In this document: piece by piece, positions 23,276-29,827 of the stretch
Position numbering within the stretch: position 1 is the stretch's first letter
How the letters are laid out: each line of letters starts with the position of its first letter
Assembly: GCA_019416425.1 (NCBI GenBank)
Contig: DXXK01000023.1
Coordinates: 1 to 29,827, forward strand
From: Bacteroidales bacterium
GTDB taxonomy: Bacteria > Bacteroidota > Bacteroidia > Bacteroidales > Muribaculaceae
Length of the DNA: 29,827 bases
Direction of reading: 5' to 3'
Translations under genes and position numbers: made by a program
Notes under the pieces: generated by a model
Seen by the model: the letters and a program-made list of their open reading frames with translations, nothing else
Databases searched by the model: none
What the model was told of the DNA's origin: nothing

Positions 23276-25363
23276 TTATTTCAAGATTCCTGAATTAACC
23301 CCCGATTGCTGAGAAGCCTCATCTCCTTGTTGGATCTTTTTGCCAAATCCGAAGGTATATGTTACTGATAAGCGAGCCAAAGCGTGGTCGTTGATAGAGT
23401 AGGTCTGTTCGATTCTATCGTAATACCGGCTGTGCATTATGCTTTTGTTACTTCTCCAATTCCAGCGGGCAAAGTTGGCAAATTGCAGTTGCAGGTTCCA
23501 TGAGGAATTAGACCATCCGGCGGCAATGCGATAATATGATTTCGTTTTCATCCAGGTTCCAACCATACATCCATCAGGGAAGCCTTGCGGAGAGTAATAC
23601 AGTCCTGAAAAATTCCAGTTACCGAGATAGTAGGTTGCCTGAAAAGCATAGTTAATCTTCGTTTTGTCAAGATTATACGGCTCACCATTATGCACTGATG
23701 TTCCGGTAAGTTGTGCCGTCAGCTGGAGCTTGCCATCAAAAAGACGTAGACTCGCGTATGCACCATAAGTCCATTGTGAGTATCCACCACCTGGTTGTCG
23801 GATTGTCCGCAGGATGCCTGTTTCTGAAGGTACATAATCATAGACATACCGATTATCGACTATCCATGTAGAAGCAAAGGCAGAAATGCTGAATTTATTG
23901 TTCGGTATGAAGGAATAATTCACACCTGCATCGTAACTGCCATAGGAAACCAGGTTGGGATTACCCGTATAACTCATGAGCGGGTTGCTCTGAATTATGG
24001 CAGCAGAACGATAACTTGACGATGGTATTGACTTCATGTGATGAAATTCGCCGCGGATTGAATGGCGGTCGTTCGGCGCATATTGTAGGGAGAAATCAAT
24101 CCACGGGGCAGCGGAATCATCTTTGTAATCAAGATATTTCTGTCTGTCCCAATGGTAGCCGACTCCTACCATACCATATACTTTGCCTATTGACAGGCTA
24201 TACTGCACACCGGGACCGACACGGTATGTCCGGGCGTTGTCGCTTGTATTGGCCGTGCCGTAATAACTTGTGCTGTTAGAGGTGATGATAGTCTGGAACA
24301 TGGCATTAAGAGAACCCCATTTACCAAAAGAATGGGTGTATGTCAAGTTCCCACTGAATTGGTGAGAGTTGTCTCTTGCGGCATTATAAAATTCGTCGGA
24401 TCCAACCTCAGTATACAGACTTCCCGTATTTGTATGCGAATAAGCATATCTCGGAGAAAAGTTTATGGTGTTTTTGTCGTTGAGAATAAAATTCCAGTAG
24501 CCGCTATAAGAAATAGAATTGACTCGGTTGGAAGAATTTTGCGAATAGTCAACGCACTCGGTTATCGCAGGGGTGTATTCAATAAATCCGGAACTGTTGT
24601 TTCGTGGAGTATGGTCGAAACTTGCGCCTACGACATTAAGGATAGTTATTTTGTCAGAGGAATAGAGAGCCTTGAACGTCGGCCAATATTGGTTCTTGAT
24701 CCATTTGCCTTTGCCTTGAATTGAATTACGTTCAAATACATTGACACTTCCATCAGACTGTGGCAGACGAAAGGTTTCATAAACATCTCCTCCGGTATGA
24801 TTCTGATTAAGATAGAAATATCCCGCCGCAATATCGAACGTCATACGTTTATATTGCAGTTTACTGAAAAGACTTATCTGCCCTGCATTGCTTGTGTTCT
24901 CCCAGCCATGAGCCTTCACATATCCGCCATATTCATACTTTTGCATCACGAAATTCACAACATGGGCTTTCCCTTGAAAACGCGGGTCGGAGGGGAAATC
25001 GTAATATTCGACTTTCTTTACATCCTGCATTCTCATGCCCTGCAAATCCTCTTTGGTTGCAGGCAGGAAATCTATAAAAACATCAACGCTCTTGCCGGCC
25101 AAATCGGTTATGTCATCATTTGCTGATATTTTGATTTGGGGAATTGCCATGCGGTTTAACAAATCAGCGGCAGTCTGAGAGGCATTTCGTTGCTTTGAAG
25201 TAGGAATATAAGTAGAAACTTCCGCACCAAGACGTTGGTTGCGACCCTCGACAACGACTTCTTCAAGTTCCTGCGCCTTGATGGAGTCCGGCGTTTCGGT
25301 TTGTGCCATGACTGACGATGCAATCATAACTAATAGTATGGAATTTATGAATCTCTTTTTCAT
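23276..25363 (-). CDS. TonB-receptor-like outer-membrane beta-barrel protein
   Basis: The 695-aa protein has a signal peptide (ending VMAQ), a short linker with the EEVVVEGRNQRLG segment typical of the start of TonB-type plugs, a plug-like part (TAADLLNRMAIPQIKISAND, then VKKVEYYDFPSDPRFQGKAH), and a long beta-barrel with Tyr/Trp-rich strands to RLSVTYTFGFGKK. It belongs to the outer-membrane beta-barrel family common in Bacteroidetes; the carboxypeptidase-like N-terminal domain of SusC proteins is absent and no SusD partner is next to it. The substrate is unknown. Its upstream region repeats that of the 28520-29497 gene. It is probably transcribed separately from the lipoprotein gene 195 bp upstream. 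Confidence 0.82.
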   Translation of the reverse strand: MKKRFINSILLVMIASSVMAQTETPDSIKAQELEEVVVEGRNQRLGAEVSTYIPTSKQRNASQTAADLLNRMAIPQIKISANDDITDLAGKSVDVFIDFLPATKEDLQGMRMQDVKKVEYYDFPSDPRFQGKAHVVNFVMQKYEYGGYVKAHGWENTSNAGQISLFSKLQYKRMTFDIAAGYFYLNQNHTGGDVYETFRLPQSDGSVNVFERNSIQGKGKWIKNQYWPTFKALYSSDKITILNVVGASFDHTPRNNSSGFIEYTPAITECVDYSQNSSNRVNSISYSGYWNFILNDKNTINFSPRYAYSHTNTGSLYTEVGSDEFYNAARDNSHQFSGNLTYTHSFGKWGSLNAMFQTIITSNSTSYYGTANTSDNARTYRVGPGVQYSLSIGKVYGMVGVGYHWDRQKYLDYKDDSAAPWIDFSLQYAPNDRHSIRGEFHHMKSIPSSSYRSAAIIQSNPLMSYTGNPNLVSYGSYDAGVNYSFIPNNKFSISAFASTWIVDNRYVYDYVPSETGILRTIRQPGGGYSQWTYGAYASLRLFDGKLQLTAQLTGTSVHNGEPYNLDKTKINYAFQATYYLGNWNFSGLYYSPQGFPDGCMVGTWMKTKSYYRIAAGWSNSSWNLQLQFANFARWNWRSNKSIMHSRYYDRIEQTYSINDHALARLSVTYTFGFGKKIQQGDEASQQSGVNSGILK

Positions 25364-25369
25364 TGCTCA

Positions 25370-25385
25370 GCCTAAAAATTTAGGC
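25370..25385 (-). promoter_or_regulatory. Start-adjacent hairpin, barrel gene
   Basis: GCCTAAA and TTTAGGC around AA lie seven bases before the ATG. In RNA the inner pairs would open, leaving about 6 bp. A hairpin of different sequence is in the same place before the 29497 gene. Confidence 0.4.
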
Positions 25386-25450
25386 AAAGTTCGGGATAAA
25401 AAATGACTTTGGAATAAAACAAGTTTTATTCGCCGGATTTTTTGCGAGAT
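25383..25450 (-). repeat. Copy A of a 68-bp upstream module with crp gene remnant
   Basis: This segment matches 29515-29583 at about 62 of 68 positions. On the minus strand it reads the last codons of the Crp-type gene (AAA AAA TCC GGC GAA TAA), then AATAAAAC-TT-GTTTTATT (8-bp inverted repeat), a T-rich stretch and CCGAACTTTG. The Crp-like frame is otherwise missing here; only a short match (TATCTTAGCC near 25470-25480) extends further into the gene. GAACTTTG is one base from the TAnnTTTG box, so it may be the promoter. The gap 25451-25558 holds no gene. Confidence 0.72.
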
Positions 25451-25558
25451 AAATAGCAGCGTCTGTGGCTAAGATATTGGCTATCAAAATCAATAAGTTG
25501 ACTTCTAACGCTAATAAAAACATTTATTGGACAACTCAAATTTTTATAAACTTTATTT

Positions 25559-26059
25559 CTAATCCCAGTTTATTACCCCCAGAGAAAACCACATCTTAAT
25601 TTTGGCATCGTGGGGTAATTTTTTGACTAAAATAGCGTAACGGGTAAAGTACCATGGTTCCGCATTGTCATCGGGTACAGTGGATGTTCCTACACATATC
25701 GCCCAGTTGTAAGTTTTTTCAATGTTGTCGAAATAGTATCGGTTGCGGTAGGTATCAATTTCCCAGTTATGAATATCGTAGGTTATCAATAATGTATATT
25801 GATTGAAATCCATCTTTTTATAGGCATCGGAAAAGCCTAACGGGTCATCTGGAAGTTCTGACAAGTCGTTAACAATATACTTCTTATCAGACCATTCCTT
25901 TATCTTGTTTACAAAATCGGTATCATTCACATTGAAGGATACAGTACAAGGTATATACGCTTCTGAAACCGACAACATAGTTTCAGTCGGTGGTTCGTCA
26001 TTGTTGTTGCAGGAACACAACAACAATGACGAGAGAACAAAAAACGTTAGAAATCTCAT
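25559..26059 (-). CDS. Small lipoprotein, unknown function
   Basis: The 166-aa product has a signal peptide with lipobox (SSLLLCSC, Cys17) followed by NNNDEPPTE, a linker typical of Bacteroidetes surface lipoproteins. The body has no motif I recognise: a beta/alpha stretch (YTLLITYDIHNWEIDTYRNR, YNWAICVGTSTV, YAILVKKLPHDAKIKMWFSL). It ends an operon of four genes with 4-base overlaps, so it is made with two Asp-box proteins and a lectin-like protein and may anchor or stabilise them on the cell surface. Confidence 0.7.
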   Translation of the reverse strand: MRFLTFFVLSSLLLCSCNNNDEPPTETMLSVSEAYIPCTVSFNVNDTDFVNKIKEWSDKKYIVNDLSELPDDPLGFSDAYKKMDFNQYTLLITYDIHNWEIDTYRNRYYFDNIEKTYNWAICVGTSTVPDDNAEPWYFTRYAILVKKLPHDAKIKMWFSLGVINWD

Positions 26060-27276
26060 TTAATCAGAATTTTTTTGCCGGATTGAATGTAGATCGTGCC
26101 GGTGCCGGGGTTAGGGGAGTCTACCCTGCGCCCCATCAGATTGTAAAGTATTTCAGCACCATCGTTATTGTCGGCCTTTATATTTTCTATGCCGGAATTA
26201 TTATCGATGTTGTACGTAAACACTCCTTTTTGCGTATAGAGGTATATCTTGCCGTTGAAAAGCACCGATTCATAAGGCCAGTATTCGTGGGTATCGAATA
26301 AATCGCTCCGTGCGATACGTGCCCATGTTTTACCTTTGTTAGCAGATTTGAAAATATGAATATCCTGATGGATAGAACAAGCCCCCACACAATATACAAT
26401 ATTGGTGTTTTCAGGGTCGAACATAACGTTATAGGCATATCCTATTTCGGTCTCGTCTCTAAGATCATCTTGGCGATAGACGCACTGCCATGTTTTACCA
26501 TAGTCGTTTGATTCAAAAATACACCCCTCTCCCGAATATAAGATATGGTCGGCATTGTCAGGGTCAAATGCAAGATTATGACACGAGTTGTCGCCGTTTG
26601 AGTCGGGATTGATTATATCCCAGTCGTTGCCGCCGTTTTCAGTCCGCAAGATTTGCGCTGAGAATGTATCGCTTTCAGACGTGTAGAACGCTACATTGTT
26701 ATTGGTTGGATGCCATCCCAAGAACTGATTCTCATTATAGCCATAAAGACCATCTAATTTGAAATTCCAAGTTGAGCCGAAATCTTCGGAAATCCAAATA
26801 CCGGGATGAGCGGCCACCATCAGCGTTTCAGGCTTGGACGGATGCTGCGCAAGACGCATTACGTAAGTAAGGAATTGCTCGTGATAGTAATATCCCATGT
26901 CTGCGTCCATTATATCTTCCCATGCCGACTGATTACGGTTGAACCGTATAAGCCTCGCCAACTCAACGGCTCGAAATCCTTTTTGGTCTTGGGGAACTAT
27001 TATCGCAACCACGTCATCGCCGTTGACCTTGAAGTCCATGACATTGACATCCTCCAAAGCACACAGGCTCCAGGAATTTGAAGATTCCGAATATATGTAT
27101 ATGCCTTTTTCGGTAGCTGCATATAGTTCGCCGTTGATTACCTCCATACGGTGTACTCCGTCGCGTTCACCTGAAATACCGGCTGGGAAATTGGTGTCTT
27201 CGAAAATGCCGAGAACGGAAGCGTCTGCCATAGAACAACAGCAGACAAGCAAAAATGCAAGGAGCAGATTTTTCAT
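26056..27276 (-). CDS. Secreted Asp-box (BNR-like) beta-propeller protein, paralogue 2
   Basis: This 406-aa protein has a signal peptide (MKNLLLAFLLVCCCSMADA) and four Asp-box repeats of the form S-x-D-x-G-x-T-W: SEDFGSTW, TENGGNDW, SNDYGKTW and SANKGKTW, with WHPTNNNVAF and AFDPDNADHILYSG between them. Such repeats build beta-propellers found in sialidases and in Vps10/photosystem-assembly-like proteins, but no sialidase catalytic RIP/Arg set is seen. The last 30 residues (ILYNLMGRRVDSP then IYIQSGKKILIK) form the C-terminal tail common in secreted Bacteroidales proteins. It overlaps both neighbours by four bases. Confidence 0.75.
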   Translation of the reverse strand: MKNLLLAFLLVCCCSMADASVLGIFEDTNFPAGISGERDGVHRMEVINGELYAATEKGIYIYSESSNSWSLCALEDVNVMDFKVNGDDVVAIIVPQDQKGFRAVELARLIRFNRNQSAWEDIMDADMGYYYHEQFLTYVMRLAQHPSKPETLMVAAHPGIWISEDFGSTWNFKLDGLYGYNENQFLGWHPTNNNVAFYTSESDTFSAQILRTENGGNDWDIINPDSNGDNSCHNLAFDPDNADHILYSGEGCIFESNDYGKTWQCVYRQDDLRDETEIGYAYNVMFDPENTNIVYCVGACSIHQDIHIFKSANKGKTWARIARSDLFDTHEYWPYESVLFNGKIYLYTQKGVFTYNIDNNSGIENIKADNNDGAEILYNLMGRRVDSPNPGTGTIYIQSGKKILIK

Positions 27277-28523
27277 AACACAATTACATTGGATGTTTCA
27301 CCTCGTTTTTCGATTACGATTCCTGATTTTGGCCTCGAATTGAGCCGTACGCCATTCAAGTTGAAATAAATGGGCGATTGCGAATTTTCGATGATGGAAT
27401 CATCAATACCGGAACTGCCGCTGATATTCCAGTAAACAATATCTTTATAATCGTAAATCCAAATCTTTCCGTCAAAGAACGCCGCATCATAGTAGAAGTT
27501 CATGTCGCTTTCGAAATCATATGTCATACATTGTTGCCAAGTCTTTCCATTGTCAACCGATCTAACAATATTTCTTGGAGGCCAGCCATTGGCATGACCG
27601 ACAGCGTATACAGTTGAATGATTTGAATCGGTCGGATCATACATGATATTATAAGAATACCCGAGAATCGATTTGTCTCCCTTGTTCAATTCGTCAAATA
27701 TTATATCCCATGTCTCACCGCAGTCAAAAGATTCATAAATTTTATATTCTCCACTGATGAGAAGATGGTCTGCATTATCAGGGTCAAAGGCTATGCAATG
27801 GCAGCTACTTTCACTGTTTGGATCCAGAGTAAATATATCCCATGTTGCACCTCCGTCTATACTTCTGCACACCATGCCGACATAAATGAATGATTCCGAA
27901 GTAAGAAACAGTATATCGGGGTTTTGTGGATGCCAACCCAGGAAAGAGTGTGGATTATATAAAGCTCCGTAATGTGACAGTTTTTCCCAAGTTTTACCAA
28001 AATCTTTTGTATTCATGATGCCTGCGTGTCCCATAATCATCACGCAGTTCTTATCTGTCGGATGCTGCGCCATAGCAGACAATGAAGTCAAGGTATATCC
28101 ACTATAGCTATATTCCATTTCCTGCGGGGTAATATCACTGAAATCAACCCCTGATACAGAACCTTTTACCAGTCGAGTCACCGTGCGCAAATCCATATCG
28201 GTTATCTGAGAATATTCCTCAGGAACTATAAAGGCTATAATTTCATCACCGGAAATACGGAAATCTATGACGTTTACACCCTGCATAGCGAAAGTTTCCC
28301 ATTTGGCAGTTTCTCCTTTGGCCCGACGCATTATGCCGTTAGGACCGGGTGCATACAGCATATCCCCGATGACTTGAAGCCTCGGGCACCCTGTCGAAAG
28401 ATTCTCTCCGAAGCCGGAAGAAATAATTTGATTTGAGCCGGTAGACTGTGCATACAAATCAAGACCGCAGAGAAATATCAGCGCGAGTAATGACAGGAGA
28501 ACGGAATTAAATTTGCATGTCAT
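27273..28523 (-). CDS. Secreted Asp-box (BNR-like) beta-propeller protein, paralogue 1
   Basis: The 416-aa protein is a tandem paralogue of the downstream gene: same length, signal peptide, and four Asp-boxes (TKDFGKTW, SIDGGATW, SFDCGETW, SVDNGKTW) in the same places, sharing FLGWHP and AFDPDNADH. The C-terminal tail (IYFNLNGVRLNSRPKSGIVI) is diverged, without the GKKILIK ending of its sister. It is presumably exported and surface-exposed or released. ATGA overlaps on both sides mean it is co-translated with the lectin-like protein and paralogue 2. Confidence 0.75.
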   Translation of the reverse strand: MTCKFNSVLLSLLALIFLCGLDLYAQSTGSNQIISSGFGENLSTGCPRLQVIGDMLYAPGPNGIMRRAKGETAKWETFAMQGVNVIDFRISGDEIIAFIVPEEYSQITDMDLRTVTRLVKGSVSGVDFSDITPQEMEYSYSGYTLTSLSAMAQHPTDKNCVMIMGHAGIMNTKDFGKTWEKLSHYGALYNPHSFLGWHPQNPDILFLTSESFIYVGMVCRSIDGGATWDIFTLDPNSESSCHCIAFDPDNADHLLISGEYKIYESFDCGETWDIIFDELNKGDKSILGYSYNIMYDPTDSNHSTVYAVGHANGWPPRNIVRSVDNGKTWQQCMTYDFESDMNFYYDAAFFDGKIWIYDYKDIVYWNISGSSGIDDSIIENSQSPIYFNLNGVRLNSRPKSGIVIEKRGETSNVIVL

Positions 28524-29497
28524 TTTATTGCCACTTTTTGAGTTTTTGATGATGCGCCGTCCGTTACCGTAACGAGATAGATGCCGTTTGACAAAGAGGG
28601 TAACGGACAGAAGCCGTTATCGACAGTTGCCGAGATTATGCTTCTCCCCGAAAGGTCAAACAATTCAAGCGTAAATTTATTGTCGGTTCCGCTGACTATG
28701 ATATTTCCATTTTGGAATGAGATGGCGATGCTATTCCTGTCATAGACAATGGGATTTACCCCGGACTCTTTAGGATTGATTACCGCTCGGATGTTTAGAC
28801 CGTAAGCTTTTCTGGATGAATGCCCTGAAGAAAAACCGGTTAAATCCACCAACATAGAACTGGCTTTATTGCTGGGTTCAATAGGTCTGCCGTTATAACC
28901 ACACTCCGGTATTTCAACCCCCGTCCAATAGGCTCCGTCAGTATTGTAAAAAGGATCCGGTTCGCCATACCATAAACCAAACCCGCATACTGGCAAGAAT
29001 ATGCTGTGTTCATTTGGCCCATATCTTCTTACGCCTCGGACACCATTTTCTTCAGACAATCCGTTGCTCCAGCACAACATCTGTAACTCATAGCGCTCCT
29101 GTTCATTTGGAAGCCTCCAGCCGTTGCCCCATTGATAACGCGCCGCATCATATTCGGTTCCGCTGATGTCAGAGCCTATGTTTTCAAGGACAGCCCATTC
29201 GCCATTGTTCGGATCCATTTCATACCCTTCAAAGAACTTATAGCTTTCCCATGAGAAATCTTCGCTAGGCTCCGTTTCTCCCCATGCAAAGTACCAACCT
29301 TTTTCATAAGGGGAAGTCGCACCTACATTATATGTTGCCCATAATGTGCCGCTTGGAAGACCCAGATCCACATATTCATGTCCTCCGATGACTCCATCCG
29401 GTTCGCTTGGTGCCGGTGGCTGAGGTTCATCTGCGAATGCCATAAACGGCAGCGCAACCAATGCGATTAAGATTGTTTTGAGTATTCGATTTTTCAT
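28520..29497 (-). CDS. Secreted lectin-like (FISUMP-type) protein with T9SS-like tail
   Basis: The 325-aa protein has a signal peptide, then a Pro-rich linker and HEYVDLGLPSGTLWATYNVG, the opening of the C-type-lectin-like/Fibrobacter major paralogous domain. The fold continues with GWYFAWGE, WGNGWRLPNEQERYELQ and LNIRAVI, its usual WR-x-P motif and end. The last 80 residues have the shape of a type A Por-secretion sorting domain: FTLELFDLSGRSIISA, LPSLSNGIYLVTV, and QKVAIK. It begins the four-gene operon, 60 bp after the Crp-type gene, with a hairpin and conserved motif in front. Confidence 0.78.
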   Translation of the reverse strand: MKNRILKTILIALVALPFMAFADEPQPPAPSEPDGVIGGHEYVDLGLPSGTLWATYNVGATSPYEKGWYFAWGETEPSEDFSWESYKFFEGYEMDPNNGEWAVLENIGSDISGTEYDAARYQWGNGWRLPNEQERYELQMLCWSNGLSEENGVRGVRRYGPNEHSIFLPVCGFGLWYGEPDPFYNTDGAYWTGVEIPECGYNGRPIEPSNKASSMLVDLTGFSSGHSSRKAYGLNIRAVINPKESGVNPIVYDRNSIAISFQNGNIIVSGTDNKFTLELFDLSGRSIISATVDNGFCPLPSLSNGIYLVTVTDGASSKTQKVAIK

Positions 29498-29499
29498 TT

Positions 29500-29517
29500 G
29501 CCAATTTTTTTATTGGC
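29500..29517 (-). promoter_or_regulatory. Start-adjacent hairpin, lectin-like gene
   Basis: GCCAAT (29500-29505) pairs with ATTGGC (29512-29517) around six T/A bases, three bases before the ATG. It occupies the place of the GCCTAAA/TTTAGGC hairpin before the barrel gene. Confidence 0.4.
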
Positions 29518-29583
29518 AAAGTTCGGCAGAAAAAATGACTTCGGGATAAAACAAGTTTTATTCGCCGGATTTTTTAGCGAGAT
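29515..29583 (-). repeat. Copy B of the 68-bp upstream module, overlapping the crp 3' end
   Basis: It is nearly identical to 25383-25450 and includes the stop codon and last codons of the Crp-type gene, the AATAAAAC/GTTTTATT symmetry (with C in place of T at one edge base of the second arm's flank) and CCGAACTTTG before the start hairpin. Confidence 0.72.
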
Positions 29584-29827
29584 TTTTTCGGATTCGGCTA
29601 AGATATACCGGTGTGACGAGCAGATATGAGGCTATGTCGCGCAACGAAACGATGTCTAAGATTTGACGATATGAAGTTATCAGGTTAAGGTATCTTTCTG
29701 TAGGTGTCTTTCTATATAGTTCAAGTTGGCGGGAATAAATCTCACTGAACAGCGCGCCATTCACAGCAGAAAGATTGCCGTCAAACGATGCGTAAAATAC
29801 GTTTCGCGCCTCTTGTGTTCTTATTTG
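29558..29827 (-). CDS. Crp/Fnr-type regulator, C-terminal part only
   Basis: The last 89 codons are in the window and the N-terminal part lies beyond the right edge; a GTG at 29764 is not the real start because the frame stays open to 29827. The visible piece has KTPTERYLNLITSYRQILDI and SLRDIASYLLVTPVYLSRIR, the helix-turn-helix end of Bacteroidetes Crp/Fnr-type proteins, followed by a short basic tail KNLAKKSGE. The cyclic-nucleotide-like domain cannot be seen. It stands 60 bp upstream of the lectin-like operon in the same orientation and may control it. Confidence 0.75.
   Translation of the reverse strand, partial: QIRTQEARNVFYASFDGNLSAVNGALFSEIYSRQLELYRKTPTERYLNLITSYRQILDIVSLRDIASYLLVTPVYLSRIRKNLAKKSGE

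Noticed and set aside
26056..28523. Sialidases
   Set aside because: Asp-boxes are present, but I see neither the RIP motif nor the Tyr/Glu and Arg triad of sialidases, so only a propeller-type protein is claimed.

Overview
The window comes from a Bacteroidales genome, most likely a gut Bacteroides or Muribaculaceae-type bacterium. The evidence is a complete Bacteroides-type conjugative-transposon transfer operon, an RteC-family regulator, promoter boxes of the form TAnnTTTG, a general lack of strong Shine-Dalgarno sites, and, at the right, secreted proteins with the C-terminal tails and repeats common in this order. The window is the transfer half of an integrative conjugative element (ICE) of the CTnDOT broad family plus flanking genes. 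No integrase, excisionase, tetracycline gene or transposase is visible, so the element ends are either outside the window or not recognisable here.

Layout. 1-1516 (minus): an AT-rich KAP-like P-loop NTPase that runs off the left edge. 1602-15739 (minus): the tra operon read right to left from traA to traQ plus a lysozyme. It contains the ParA-like TraA, two DUF3408-like TraB/TraC proteins, TraD, and the type IV secretion parts TraE (VirB2-like), TraF (VirB3-like), TraG (VirB4 ATPase), TraI, TraJ (VirB6-like), TraK (VirB8-like), TraL, TraM (VirB10-like), TraN (VirB9-like), TraO, the primase TraP and TraQ. Two very short membrane-protein genes sit where traH is expected. Most genes are coupled by ATGA overlaps or gaps of a few bases.

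15740-16655: a 916-bp divergent intergenic region with no convincing gene, holding a 60-bp tandem repeat array and several perfect inverted repeats. It is the likely place for oriT and for the divergent promoters, and possibly for a partition-like centromere. 16656-20475 (plus): mobA, mobB (relaxase) and mobC (coupling protein), closed by a hairpin terminator. 20670-23000 (minus): rteC, a candidate structured small RNA of about 210 nt, and an NtrC/RteB-like regulator whose receiver and AAA+ domains have lost their key residues.

23276-29827 (minus): probably chromosomal or cargo surface-protein genes. They are an outer-membrane beta-barrel protein and a four-gene overlapping operon (secreted lectin-like protein with a sorting tail, two Asp-box repeat paralogues, a small lipoprotein), next to the 3' end of a Crp/Fnr-type regulator gene. 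The upstream regions of the operon and of the barrel gene share a 68-bp near-identical segment that includes the last codons of the crp gene, so a regulator-linked promoter module was copied.

Together: MobA/MobB nick and carry the DNA, MobC brings it to the Tra channel powered by TraG, the lysozyme opens peptidoglycan, TraP may prime second-strand synthesis, and RteC, the RteB-like protein and the candidate RNA are placed to control transfer.
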